A program made the translations under genes and the position numbers. From positions 1 through 22,590 of the forward strand of contig VAYE01000062.1 of NCBI GenBank assembly GCA_005883235.1: DNA of 22,590 nt. Direction: 5' to 3'. Below the pieces are notes generated by a model. The model had not been told where the DNA came from. It saw only the letters and a program-made list of their open reading frames with translations, and did not search any database. The stretch is from Actinomycetota bacterium (GTDB taxonomy: Bacteria; Actinomycetota; Thermoleophilia; Gaiellales; Gaiellaceae). Shown here in pieces: positions 5,522 through 12,953 of the stretch; position 1 is the first letter of the stretch; every line of letters begins with the position of its first letter.

Positions 5522-7312
5522 GTGGCGGAGCTCGTCGCGGACTACGTCCTGAAGCGCCTCGGGGAGTGGGGCGTCAAGCGGATCTACGGCTATCCCGGCG
5601 ACGGGATCAACGCCTTCCTGGGCGCGCTCGACCGCGCGCAGGACGAGGTGGACTTCATCCAGGTCCGCCACGAGGAGATGGCCGCCTTCATGGCCTGCGG
5701 CCACGCGAAGTTCACGGGCGAGGTCGGCGTCTGCATGGCCACCTCGGGTCCCGGCGCGATCCACCTCCTGAACGGGCTCTACGACGCGAAGCTCGACCAC
5801 GCGCCCGTCGTCGCGATCGTCGGCCAGCAGGCGCGGGCCGCGCTCGGCGGCGCCTATCAGCAGGAGGTCGACCTGCAGACGCTGTTCAAGGACGTGGCGC
5901 ACAACTACGTCACCACCGTGATGAACGCCGCCTCGATCCGGCACGCGATCGATCGCGCTTTCCGCATCGCGCTGTCCGAGCGGTGCGTCACCTGCGTGAT
6001 CGTCCCCAAGGACCTGCAGGAGGAGCCCGCCCAGGCGCCCGCGCACGCGCACAGCACCATCCACTCCAGCGCGGGCTGGACGAGCCCGCGCATCGTTCCG
6101 CGGGAGGAGGATCTGCAGCGGGCGGCCCAGGTGCTCAACGCGGGCGAGAAGGTGGCCATGCTGGTGGGGGCGGGCGCCATCCGCGCCGCCGACGAAGTGT
6201 TGCAGGTGGCCGACGTGCTGGGCGCGGGCATCGCCAAGGCCCTGCTCGGCAAGGCGGCGCTGCCGGACGATCTTCCGGGCGTCACGGGCTCCATCGGCCT
6301 GCTCGGCACCAAGCCGAGCTGGGACCTGATGACGGGTTGCGACACGCTCCTGATGGTGGGCTCGTCGTTCCCCTACTCCGAGTTCCTCCCCAAGGAGGGT
6401 CAGGCGCGCGGCGTCCAGGTCGACATCAAGGGACGCATGCTCGGTCTGCGCTACCCGATGGAGGTGAACCTGACGGGTGACAGCGCCGAGACGCTGCGCG
6501 CGCTCCTGCCGTACCTGAAGCGCAAGGCGGGCCGCGCCTGGCGGCAGCAGATCGACAAGAGCATCGAGGACTGGCGCCAGCTGCTCGAGGCGCGGGCGCG
6601 GGTCGAGGCGCACCCGATCAACCCGGCCTACGTCTATTTCGAGCTGAACAAGCGGCTGCCCGAGCGCGCCATCTTCAGCGCCGACTCCGGCAGCACCGCG
6701 ATCTGGTACGCCCGCTACTTGCGCTTCCGCAAGGGGATGATGGGCTCGCTTTCCGGCAACCTCGCCACCATGGGGCCGGCGATGCCGTACGCGCTGGCGG
6801 CGAAATTCGCCTACCCGGAGCGGCCCGTCTTCGCGCTGGCCGGAGACGGCGCGGTGCAGATGAACGGGATGAACGAGCTCATCACCGTGGGCAAGTACTG
6901 GAAGGAGTGGAAGGACCCGCGCTTCGTCCTGCTGGTCCTCAACAACCGCGATCTCAACATGGTCACCTGGGAGATGCGGGCGCAGTCGGGCGAGCCCAAG
7001 TTCGACGGCTCCCAGGAAATCCCCGACTTCCCCTACGCCCGCTTCGCCGAGTCGATCGGGCTTTCTGGGGTGAAGATGGAGCGGCCCGAGGACGTTCCCC
7101 GCCTCTGGGACGTGGCGCTGGCCTCGACCCGTCCCTGCGTCGTCGAGGCGCTGGTCGACCCTGAGTACCCGATGATGCCCCCGCACGTGACCCTCAAGGA
7201 GGCGACCGCGTACGCCAAGGCGATCCTCAAGGGCGATCCCGACGCCGGCCACATGATCAAGGAGACGGTGAGGACGGCGATGGCGAACGTGTTCAAGAAG
7301 GGGGAGAAGTAG
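5522..7312 (+). CDS. TPP-dependent enzyme, pyruvate oxidase / acetolactate synthase family
   Basis: Protein of 596 residues with the three-domain layout of the PoxB/IlvB family: N-terminal Pyr domain, central FAD-type domain, C-terminal PP domain. Glu51 in RHEEMAAFMA is the residue that activates the thiamine ring. The cofactor-binding motif runs from GDG (441-443) to NN (474-475). GQQARAALGGAYQQEVDLQ and MATSGPGAIHLLNG are typical of pyruvate-oxidase-like members. Substrate cannot be fixed: pyruvate oxidase, acetolactate synthase or sulfoacetaldehyde acetyltransferase relatives are all possible. GTG at 5522 is chosen because AAGGAG lies 5 bases upstream; a TTG at 5465 would add 19 residues with no support. 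No C-terminal membrane-binding segment like that of E. coli PoxB is obvious. Confidence 0.88.
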   Translation: MAELVADYVLKRLGEWGVKRIYGYPGDGINAFLGALDRAQDEVDFIQVRHEEMAAFMACGHAKFTGEVGVCMATSGPGAIHLLNGLYDAKLDHAPVVAIVGQQARAALGGAYQQEVDLQTLFKDVAHNYVTTVMNAASIRHAIDRAFRIALSERCVTCVIVPKDLQEEPAQAPAHAHSTIHSSAGWTSPRIVPREEDLQRAAQVLNAGEKVAMLVGAGAIRAADEVLQVADVLGAGIAKALLGKAALPDDLPGVTGSIGLLGTKPSWDLMTGCDTLLMVGSSFPYSEFLPKEGQARGVQVDIKGRMLGLRYPMEVNLTGDSAETLRALLPYLKRKAGRAWRQQIDKSIEDWRQLLEARARVEAHPINPAYVYFELNKRLPERAIFSADSGSTAIWYARYLRFRKGMMGSLSGNLATMGPAMPYALAAKFAYPERPVFALAGDGAVQMNGMNELITVGKYWKEWKDPRFVLLVLNNRDLNMVTWEMRAQSGEPKFDGSQEIPDFPYARFAESIGLSGVKMERPEDVPRLWDVALASTRPCVVEALVDPEYPMMPPHVTLKEATAYAKAILKGDPDAGHMIKETVRTAMANVFKKGEK

Positions 7313-7387
7313 CTTCGGGTCCGGCCGTCCCGGTGGGTACGAGCGAACGGCGAGGTCGAGGTATTGTGGCGCCGGAGGTGGCTCACG

Positions 7388-8452
7388 ATGCCCGACGCAC
7401 GGGCGACGCCCTCGGGGACCTCTGCCTTCGCGCGCGAGGCGGAGGCTGCGCCCGGCCATTTTCGCGAGGCGCTAGGCCTTTTCGTGTCCTCGCTCGGCAT
7501 CGGGACCTACCTCGGCCGCGATGACGAGGCGACCGACGCGTCCTACGCGCGGTCGGTGCGCCGCGCGCTGGAGCTGGGCGTCAATGTCGTCGACAGCGCG
7601 ATCAACTACCGCAACCAGCGCAGCGAGCGCGCCGTCGGCAAGGCCCTGCGCGACAGCGGCGTTCCCCGCGAGCGCGTGGTGGTCTGCACCAAGGGAGGCT
7701 TCCTCGCTTTCGACGGCGCGCGCCCCCGCGATCCGCGCGCTTACCTGGAGGAGAGCTACGTGCGCCCGGGCCTCTTGCGCTGGGAGGAGATCGTCGACGG
7801 CATGCACTCGCTGGCGCCCCGCTTCCTCGCCGATCAGATCAACCGCAGCCGGCGCAACCTGGGAGTGCAGACCATCGATCTGTACTACCTGCACAACCCG
7901 GAGACGCAGCTCGGCGAGCTCTCCCGGGACGAGTTCCTCGCGCGCCTGCGCGCAGCCTTCGGCGAGCTGGAGCGCGCTTGCGACGAGCAGCGGATCGCCG
8001 CTTACGGCATCGCCACCTGGAACGGGCTCCGCGTGCCCGACGACGACGAGGAGCACCTCTCGCTCCACGAGCTGTTGCAGACGGCCCGGGACGTGGCCGG
8101 CGAACGGCACCGTTTCCGCGCCGTGCAGCTGCCTTTCAACCTGGAGATGGACGAGGCGGCCTCGCTGCCCAATCAGCGCGGGCGCACGCTGCTCGAGGCG
8201 GCGCGCGAGGCGGGCGTCGCGGTCTTTGCTTCCGCCTCGGTATTGCAGGGACGGCTCACGCACCTCTCCCCGGCCCAGCGCGAGCGGCTGGCGGGCCTGG
8301 ACACGGACGCGCAGCGCGCGCTGCAGTTCGTCCGCTCAACCCAGGGGATCGCCTGTGCGCTGGTGGGCATGAAGACGCTTGCCCACGTCGAGGAGAATTG
8401 CGCCGTCGCGAACAGATCGGTCCGGCCGCGCAGCCTGCGGCTGCTGGCGTAG
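7388..8452 (+). CDS. Aldo/keto reductase
   Basis: NAD(P)H-dependent oxidoreductase of 354 residues with a TIM-barrel pattern. The catalytic tetrad is present: Asp69 (VVDSAINY), Tyr74, Lys102 (CTKGGF) and His169 (YYLHNPE). SLGIGTYLG near the start and CALVGMKTLAHVEEN near the end are family signatures. ATG at 7388 is used, with GGAGG about nine bases upstream; a TTG 24 bases earlier is less likely. The last roughly 18 residues after HVEEN (CAVANRSVRPRSLRLLA) do not look like a normal reductase tail. They are the reverse reading of the convergent hydrolase gene, which suggests that a deletion removed the original 3' end. The active site is intact. Substrate unknown. Confidence 0.88.
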   Translation: MPDARATPSGTSAFAREAEAAPGHFREALGLFVSSLGIGTYLGRDDEATDASYARSVRRALELGVNVVDSAINYRNQRSERAVGKALRDSGVPRERVVVCTKGGFLAFDGARPRDPRAYLEESYVRPGLLRWEEIVDGMHSLAPRFLADQINRSRRNLGVQTIDLYYLHNPETQLGELSRDEFLARLRAAFGELERACDEQRIAAYGIATWNGLRVPDDDEEHLSLHELLQTARDVAGERHRFRAVQLPFNLEMDEAASLPNQRGRTLLEAAREAGVAVFASASVLQGRLTHLSPAQRERLAGLDTDAQRALQFVRSTQGIACALVGMKTLAHVEENCAVANRSVRPRSLRLLA

Positions 8453-8922
8453 AGATCGACGAGCGTGAAGCGGTGCCGGGCCGCGGTCGCCTCGACGTGC
8501 TCGTTGAACACCTCGATGTACCGCTCGTACAGGGCGCGTTCGGAGCGGGCCGCGATCGGGGCGAGCGCGAGATCGGGGATGTTCATCAGGACCACCGGCA
8601 CGCGCAGCGTCCCGAGCCCCACCGCGATCTCTTCCAGGTTCACCGAGAACGCTTCCTCCGGGATCTGCGAGGCGACGTCGTTGATGCCGATGCCGAGCGT
8701 GACGAACGACGGTCGCGCCGGCGCCACCCGCGGGAGCTGCGCAGCGAGGACGTCCGCGCTGGTTGCGCCGCTCTGGCACAGATTGACGAGGAGGGCTCCG
8801 GGCCGCGCGGCGAGGACGCGCTGGAACAGCCGCTCGGCGTAGCCGCCTCCCTCCCCGGCCCCGACACCCACGCCGGTCGAGTCGCCGAGCGCCAGGTAGG
8901 TGAAAGACCCAGCGGAAACCAC
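8173..8922 (-). CDS. SGNH/GDSL hydrolase with replaced C-terminus (probably inactive)
   Basis: The first roughly 177 residues are a clear SGNH hydrolase: YLALGDSTGVGVGAGEGGGY holds the nucleophile Ser (block I), LVNLCQSGATSADVL the block II Gly, and VTLGIGIND the block III Asn. The family's last catalytic block (Asp-x-x-His, usually DxFHPS..GY) should follow RGRTDLFATAQF. Instead the frame runs on from about 8394 as the antisense of the aldo/keto reductase gene (SSTWASVFMPT...) to a stop at 8173. The open frame thus overlaps the reductase by 280 bases, and about 75 residues are non-homologous tail. It begins with GTG at 8922 and lacks a clear Shine-Dalgarno. Loss of the His makes esterase activity unlikely. 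Best treated as a truncated gene. Confidence 0.7.
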   Translation of the reverse strand: MVSAGSFTYLALGDSTGVGVGAGEGGGYAERLFQRVLAARPGALLVNLCQSGATSADVLAAQLPRVAPARPSFVTLGIGINDVASQIPEEAFSVNLEEIAVGLGTLRVPVVLMNIPDLALAPIAARSERALYERYIEVFNEHVEATAARHRFTLVDLYASSRRLRGRTDLFATAQFSSTWASVFMPTSAQAIPWVERTNCSARCASVSRPASRSRWAGERCVSRPCNTEAEAKTATPASRAASSSVRPR

Positions 8923-8962
8923 CCGGAGAACCTAGCCGTTTACCGGACGGCGCGCATCGGAA

Positions 8963-8971
8963 TGCTAAGCT
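8963..8971 (+). promoter_or_regulatory. Candidate extended -10 for the HEAT-PilT operon
   Basis: TGCTAAGCT fits the extended -10 pattern TGnTAnnnT and lies 10 bases before the ATG at 8981, which would give a nearly leaderless mRNA. The only -35-like sequence, TTTACC at 8939-8944, is 21 bases away from the TAAGCT hexamer, too far for an ordinary promoter. It sits in the 58-base gap to the divergent hydrolase gene. Confidence 0.3.
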
Positions 8972-8980
8972 CGACCGACG

Positions 8981-11842
8981 ATGCTGTCCGGGAAGGAGCT
9001 GCTCAACCAGTTCAAAACTGCCTCCTGGAAGGGCTCCGAGGAGATCGAGAATTTCCTGGCCGCGGCCGGGTCCACGGCGTCGCAGGAGCTGGTCAAGCTG
9101 CTGGAGGTGCTCTCGGGCAAGGCCTCGGACGCGCAGGTCCACCGGGCGCGCCTCGGCGTCTTCGCCCGGCTGGTCGAGGCCAATCCGGACAAGGCGCTGT
9201 TCGTGCCCTTCGTCCGCGCGCTGAAGTCGCCCGATTCCGCGCTGCGCACCACGCTCACCTCGCTGCTCGCCAAAGTGAACTCCCCCACCGAGCACGCCGA
9301 GCTGGTGGCGCACCTGCGCTCGGCGGACGGGCAGCTCCGCGAGATCGCGGCGCGGGGACTCCTGCAGATCGGCGGCAGCAAGACGATTTTCGATCTGCTC
9401 TCGCGCGCGGTGGGCGAGCGCGACTTTCCCGGGCGCGCCGAGGCGCTCGACGTGCTCGTCTCCTTCGCGCGCACCCAGGCGATCCCGGCCCTGCAATCGG
9501 CGCTCGCGGCCGGCACTCCCCAGGAGAAGGCGCTCGCGCTCGAGCACCTGGGCGATCCGAAGGCGATGGGCAAGGATCCGGCCGCGGCGCTCAAGGTGAT
9601 CGCGACCGCTCTGGACGGCCAACCCGAACCGGTGATGCTGCAAGCCGTCGCCTCCTTCGCGCAGCTCTGCTCGGAAGAGGACTATTGGGAGTTCGTCTCC
9701 CGCTTTCTCGACGCCGAGGCAGTGGGCCTCGCCAAGGCGGCGGTGGAAGGCCTGCGCCGCTTTTCCTCCCCGCGCGCGATTGCAGCGCTGGAACGCAAGA
9801 TGCGCGCAGGCCCGCGGGCCATCCGGCTGGCGGTGCTCAACACGCTGGAGGTCATCGGCACCGACACGGTGCTCCCACCGCTGGTCGACGCGCTCGGGCA
9901 CCGGCAGATGCCGGTGCGCAACCGCGCCGCCGAGGTGCTGAAGACGCTCAGCGTGAGCGGCAAGCTGGACGTCAGCCGGACGGTGATCTGGCTGCTCCGC
10001 TCGCACGACGTGAACGTGCGGCGGATGGCGACCGAGGTGATCCGCAGCGTGTCCGATCCCGATGCCTCCTTGTGGCCCAAGCTGATGGGCTACCTGCGAG
10101 ACGAGGACTGGTGGGTGCGCGAGCGGGTGATGGACGCGCTCATCGAGCTGGGTGGCTTGCACCTGACCGCGCACATGGTCGGTTACCTCGCCGACAAGTC
10201 GGACGTCATCCGCCGATTCGCGGTCAGCGTGCTCGCGCGGGTCAAGGATCCCAAGGCGCTGCGCTCGCTGGTGCAGACGGCGACCGGCGATCCCGACTGG
10301 TGGGTGCGCGAGACGGCGGTCGAGGCGATCGCCGCCATCAACGATCCGCGCGCGGTGCCCTATCTCGTCCACATCCTCGGCGCCGATCCCGAGCTGCAGC
10401 CCGCCTGCATCCAGGCCTTGATCGACATGGGCGCCAAGGACGCGCACGCCCAGGTGGCGCCGCTCACCGCCAGCGAGAGCTCCGACATCCGCCTCCTGGC
10501 GGTGAAGTACCTGCACGAGTTCGACGTGAGCGAGCACGCGCCGTCGGTGGCGAAGCTGAGCGACGATCCCAACGCCAGCGTGCGGGCCGCGGCGCGCGAG
10601 CTGATGACCCGCTGGCGCGTGACTGCGACCGGGGGAGCGCCGGCGGTGGCGCTCCTGGACCGGCTGCTCGTCCAGCTCGCCCGCGCCGAGGGCGACGATC
10701 TGATCATCGCCCCCGGCCGGCCCGTCTACATGAAGAAGCTCGGCCGCACGAGCCCGGTGACCGAGCAGTCGCTGACCCTCGAGCAGGTCCAGGGGCTGCT
10801 CCTGCCGCACCTCACCGCCGACCAGATCGTCGGGCTGCAGGCGCTGCAGGACGTCGACTACTCGCACGAGGTGAAGAGCGAGGGACTGCGGTTCCGCGCC
10901 AACATCTTCCACCAGCTGGGCGGGCTCTCCGGCGTCTTCCGCCGGATCAAGGGGCAGCTTCCGGAGATCGCCACCCTGGGCCTGCCGCCGGTCATGCGCA
11001 CCTTCCCGAATCTCAAGAACGGGCTGGTGCTGGTCGGCGGTCCGACCGGATCGGGAAAGTCGACCACCCTGGCCGCGCTGATCGACTCCATCAACCGGAC
11101 CTCGTCGCGGCACATCATCAGCCTGGAGGACCCGATCGAAGTCATCCACCGGCGGCAGATGAGCCTGGTCAACCAGCGCGAGATCGGCACCCACACCGAC
11201 TCGTTCGCCAGCGCCCTGCGCTCTACGCTGCGCGAGGACCCGAACGTGATCCTGGTCGGCGAGATCCGCGACCTGCCCACCATCGAGTTCACCGTGATCG
11301 CCGCGGAGACCGGCCATCTCGTCTTCGGCACCGTGCACACGGTCAGCGCCGCCACCACCGTCGACCGGCTCATCGCCGCCTTCCCGCCCGGGCAGCAGGA
11401 GCAGGTGCGCGCGACGCTGGCCGACAGCCTCCGCGCCGTCTGCTGCCAGCACCTTCTCAAGCAGAAGGACGGGCCGGGCCGGGTCCTGGCCGTCGAGGTG
11501 ATGCTCAACAACGAGGCGGTCTCGAATCTCATCCGCAAAGGCAAGGCGTTCCAGATCCCCTCGGTCATCGCCACCTCGCGCGAGCAGGGGATGCAGCTGA
11601 TGGATAACGACCTGATGCGCCTCTACAAGGAGGGGAAGATCTCCGCCGAGGACGCCTACATCAAGGCGGTCAGCAAGAAGGACTTCGAGGCGTTCCTGGA
11701 GGACGCGCCCAAGGCGCCACCTGCGCCGATCCGGACGGCCGCTCCGACGGCTCCCCCGGCGCAGGCGCCCGTTCGTCCGGCGGCCGTTGCGCAGGCCCCG
11801 CGGTCCGGGCAGAAGCCGGCCGCGAAGGGGACGGGGAGCTAA
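8981..11842 (+). CDS. HEAT-repeat / PilT-type secretion ATPase fusion
   Basis: Protein of 953 residues in three parts. Residues about 1-550 are tandem HEAT-like alpha-helical repeats; two contain DWWVRE units 63 residues apart. Residues about 565-895 are a PilT/GspE-family ATPase: Walker A GPTGSGKST (687-695), Asp-box and Walker B region ILVGEIRDLPTIEF, His-box GHLVFGTVHTVSAAT, and AVSNLIRKGKAFQIPS resembling PilT's AIRNLIRE. The last roughly 50 residues are Pro/Ala-rich and probably disordered. PilT hexamers power type IV pilus retraction at the inner membrane; the HEAT scaffold suggests docking to another protein. The start ATG is close to a possible promoter, and the next gene, canonical PilT, starts 4 bases after the stop. 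The ATPase domain looks catalytically intact, and the fusion is about 2.6 times normal PilT length. Confidence 0.9.
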   Translation: MLSGKELLNQFKTASWKGSEEIENFLAAAGSTASQELVKLLEVLSGKASDAQVHRARLGVFARLVEANPDKALFVPFVRALKSPDSALRTTLTSLLAKVNSPTEHAELVAHLRSADGQLREIAARGLLQIGGSKTIFDLLSRAVGERDFPGRAEALDVLVSFARTQAIPALQSALAAGTPQEKALALEHLGDPKAMGKDPAAALKVIATALDGQPEPVMLQAVASFAQLCSEEDYWEFVSRFLDAEAVGLAKAAVEGLRRFSSPRAIAALERKMRAGPRAIRLAVLNTLEVIGTDTVLPPLVDALGHRQMPVRNRAAEVLKTLSVSGKLDVSRTVIWLLRSHDVNVRRMATEVIRSVSDPDASLWPKLMGYLRDEDWWVRERVMDALIELGGLHLTAHMVGYLADKSDVIRRFAVSVLARVKDPKALRSLVQTATGDPDWWVRETAVEAIAAINDPRAVPYLVHILGADPELQPACIQALIDMGAKDAHAQVAPLTASESSDIRLLAVKYLHEFDVSEHAPSVAKLSDDPNASVRAAARELMTRWRVTATGGAPAVALLDRLLVQLARAEGDDLIIAPGRPVYMKKLGRTSPVTEQSLTLEQVQGLLLPHLTADQIVGLQALQDVDYSHEVKSEGLRFRANIFHQLGGLSGVFRRIKGQLPEIATLGLPPVMRTFPNLKNGLVLVGGPTGSGKSTTLAALIDSINRTSSRHIISLEDPIEVIHRRQMSLVNQREIGTHTDSFASALRSTLREDPNVILVGEIRDLPTIEFTVIAAETGHLVFGTVHTVSAATTVDRLIAAFPPGQQEQVRATLADSLRAVCCQHLLKQKDGPGRVLAVEVMLNNEAVSNLIRKGKAFQIPSVIATSREQGMQLMDNDLMRLYKEGKISAEDAYIKAVSKKDFEAFLEDAPKAPPAPIRTAAPTAPPAQAPVRPAAVAQAPRSGQKPAAKGTGS

Positions 11843-11846
11843 AGGG

Positions 11847-12926
11847 GTGCCGCGCTTCGATTCCTTCCTGCGGCTGGTCGCGGAGCAGGGGGCCTCCGAT
11901 CTGCACTTCCACGCCGGCAACGTGCCCATCATCCGGTACGAGGGCGATCTGTTGCCGCTGCCGTTCCGCGTGCTCTCCGAGCTGGAGACGAGCCGGTTCC
12001 TGCTCGAGCTCCTCAGCGAAGAGCAGCGGGCCGAGTTCGAGAAGAAGCGCGAGCTGGACTTCGTCTACGAGCTGCCCGGCGTTGCCCGCTTCCGCGCCAA
12101 CGTGTTCGTGCAGAGCCAGGGCCTGGGGTCCGTGTTCCGGGTGATCAAGAACGAGATCCCCACGCTGGACGAGCTCAACCTTCCGCTCTCGGTCAAGCGG
12201 CTCACCCAGCTGAACAACGGCCTGGTCCTGGTGACCGGGCCCACCGGGTCGGGCAAGTCGACCACGCTCGCGGCGATGGTGGACGAGATCAACAAGACCT
12301 CGCAGCGCCACGTGATCAGCATCGAGGATCCGATCGAGTACCTGCACGGCCCCATTCGCGGGGTGATCACGCAGCGGCAGGTGGGAAAGCACGCCGAGTC
12401 GTTCGCGGGCGCGCTGCGCAGCGCGCTGCGCGAGTCTCCCGACGTGCTCATCGTCGGAGAGATGCGGGACCTGGAGACCATCAGCCTGGCCATCGCGGCG
12501 GCGGAGACCGGGGTCCTGGTCATCGGCACCCTGCACGCCAATTCCGCGGCGAAGGCGATCGATCGCATCATCGACGTGATCCCGGAGGAGAGCCGGGAGC
12601 AGGTGCGCTCGACGCTGAGCGTGCTGCTCCGCGGCGTGGTCTCGCAGCACCTGGTCAAGCACGCGAGCGGCGAGGGACGCGTGGCGGTGCTGGAGGTGCT
12701 CCTGCAGAACTACGCGATTGCGCACCTCATCCGCGAAGGCAAGGTGTTCCAGGTGGATGCCTACCTGGAGACCGCTTCGAACGACGGATCGGGCATCCAG
12801 AGCCTCGACTCGTGCATCCTGCGCTACATCAAGGAAGGCCTCATCACGCTGGAGGAAGCTCTCAAGGTGGCGAACCAGCCCGAGTCGATCAAGGGGCTCG
12901 CGGCGCAGATCCCGGACGAGAGCTAG
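11847..12926 (+). CDS. pilT: Type IV pilus twitching motility ATPase PilT
   Basis: Retraction ATPase of the type IV pilus, acting as a hexamer on the cytoplasmic side of the pilus base. With 359 residues it has normal PilT length. Signatures in order: ASDLHFHAG (16-24), Walker A GPTGSGKST (131-139), Asp-box IEDPIEYLH, Walker B VLIVGEMRDLETI with Glu205, His-box GTLHANSAAKAIDRIID, and YAIAHLIREGKVFQ. The start is GTG at 11847 (protein MPRFDSFLRLV), with GGGGAG about eight bases upstream; a longer frame upstream lies inside the preceding fusion gene. Four bases separate it from the HEAT-PilT stop, so they form an operon. PilT and its paralogue PilU are hard to separate by eye. The neighbouring fusion is the more diverged copy. 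Confidence 0.93.
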   Translation: MPRFDSFLRLVAEQGASDLHFHAGNVPIIRYEGDLLPLPFRVLSELETSRFLLELLSEEQRAEFEKKRELDFVYELPGVARFRANVFVQSQGLGSVFRVIKNEIPTLDELNLPLSVKRLTQLNNGLVLVTGPTGSGKSTTLAAMVDEINKTSQRHVISIEDPIEYLHGPIRGVITQRQVGKHAESFAGALRSALRESPDVLIVGEMRDLETISLAIAAAETGVLVIGTLHANSAAKAIDRIIDVIPEESREQVRSTLSVLLRGVVSQHLVKHASGEGRVAVLEVLLQNYAIAHLIREGKVFQVDAYLETASNDGSGIQSLDSCILRYIKEGLITLEEALKVANQPESIKGLAAQIPDES

Positions 12927-12953
12927 CGTCGGGCGCGGGGGGGAACGTCGCGA

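Noticed and set aside
5096..7459. Very long minus-strand open frame opposite the TPP enzyme
   Set aside because: It is Arg/His/Leu/Val/Gly/Asp/Glu-rich with no domain logic and is antisense to a clear TPP enzyme; high third-position GC keeps such frames open.
10106..10312. Exact 18-base direct repeat (10106-10123 and 10295-10312)
   Set aside because: It encodes the same DWWVRE stretch in two HEAT units 63 residues apart, so it is explained by the protein repeat and is not a mobile or recombination element.
7978..11607. About 1200-codon plus-strand frame across the AKR, SGNH and HEAT-PilT genes
   Set aside because: It is in the wrong frame for each gene it crosses and is Arg/Ala/Gly-rich noise from the GC-rich code.
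8336..11932. About 1200-codon minus-strand open frame opposite HEAT-PilT
   Set aside because: Composition is that of an antisense shadow, and it would also cover the SGNH gene in another frame. The plus-strand HEAT-PilT has full family signatures.
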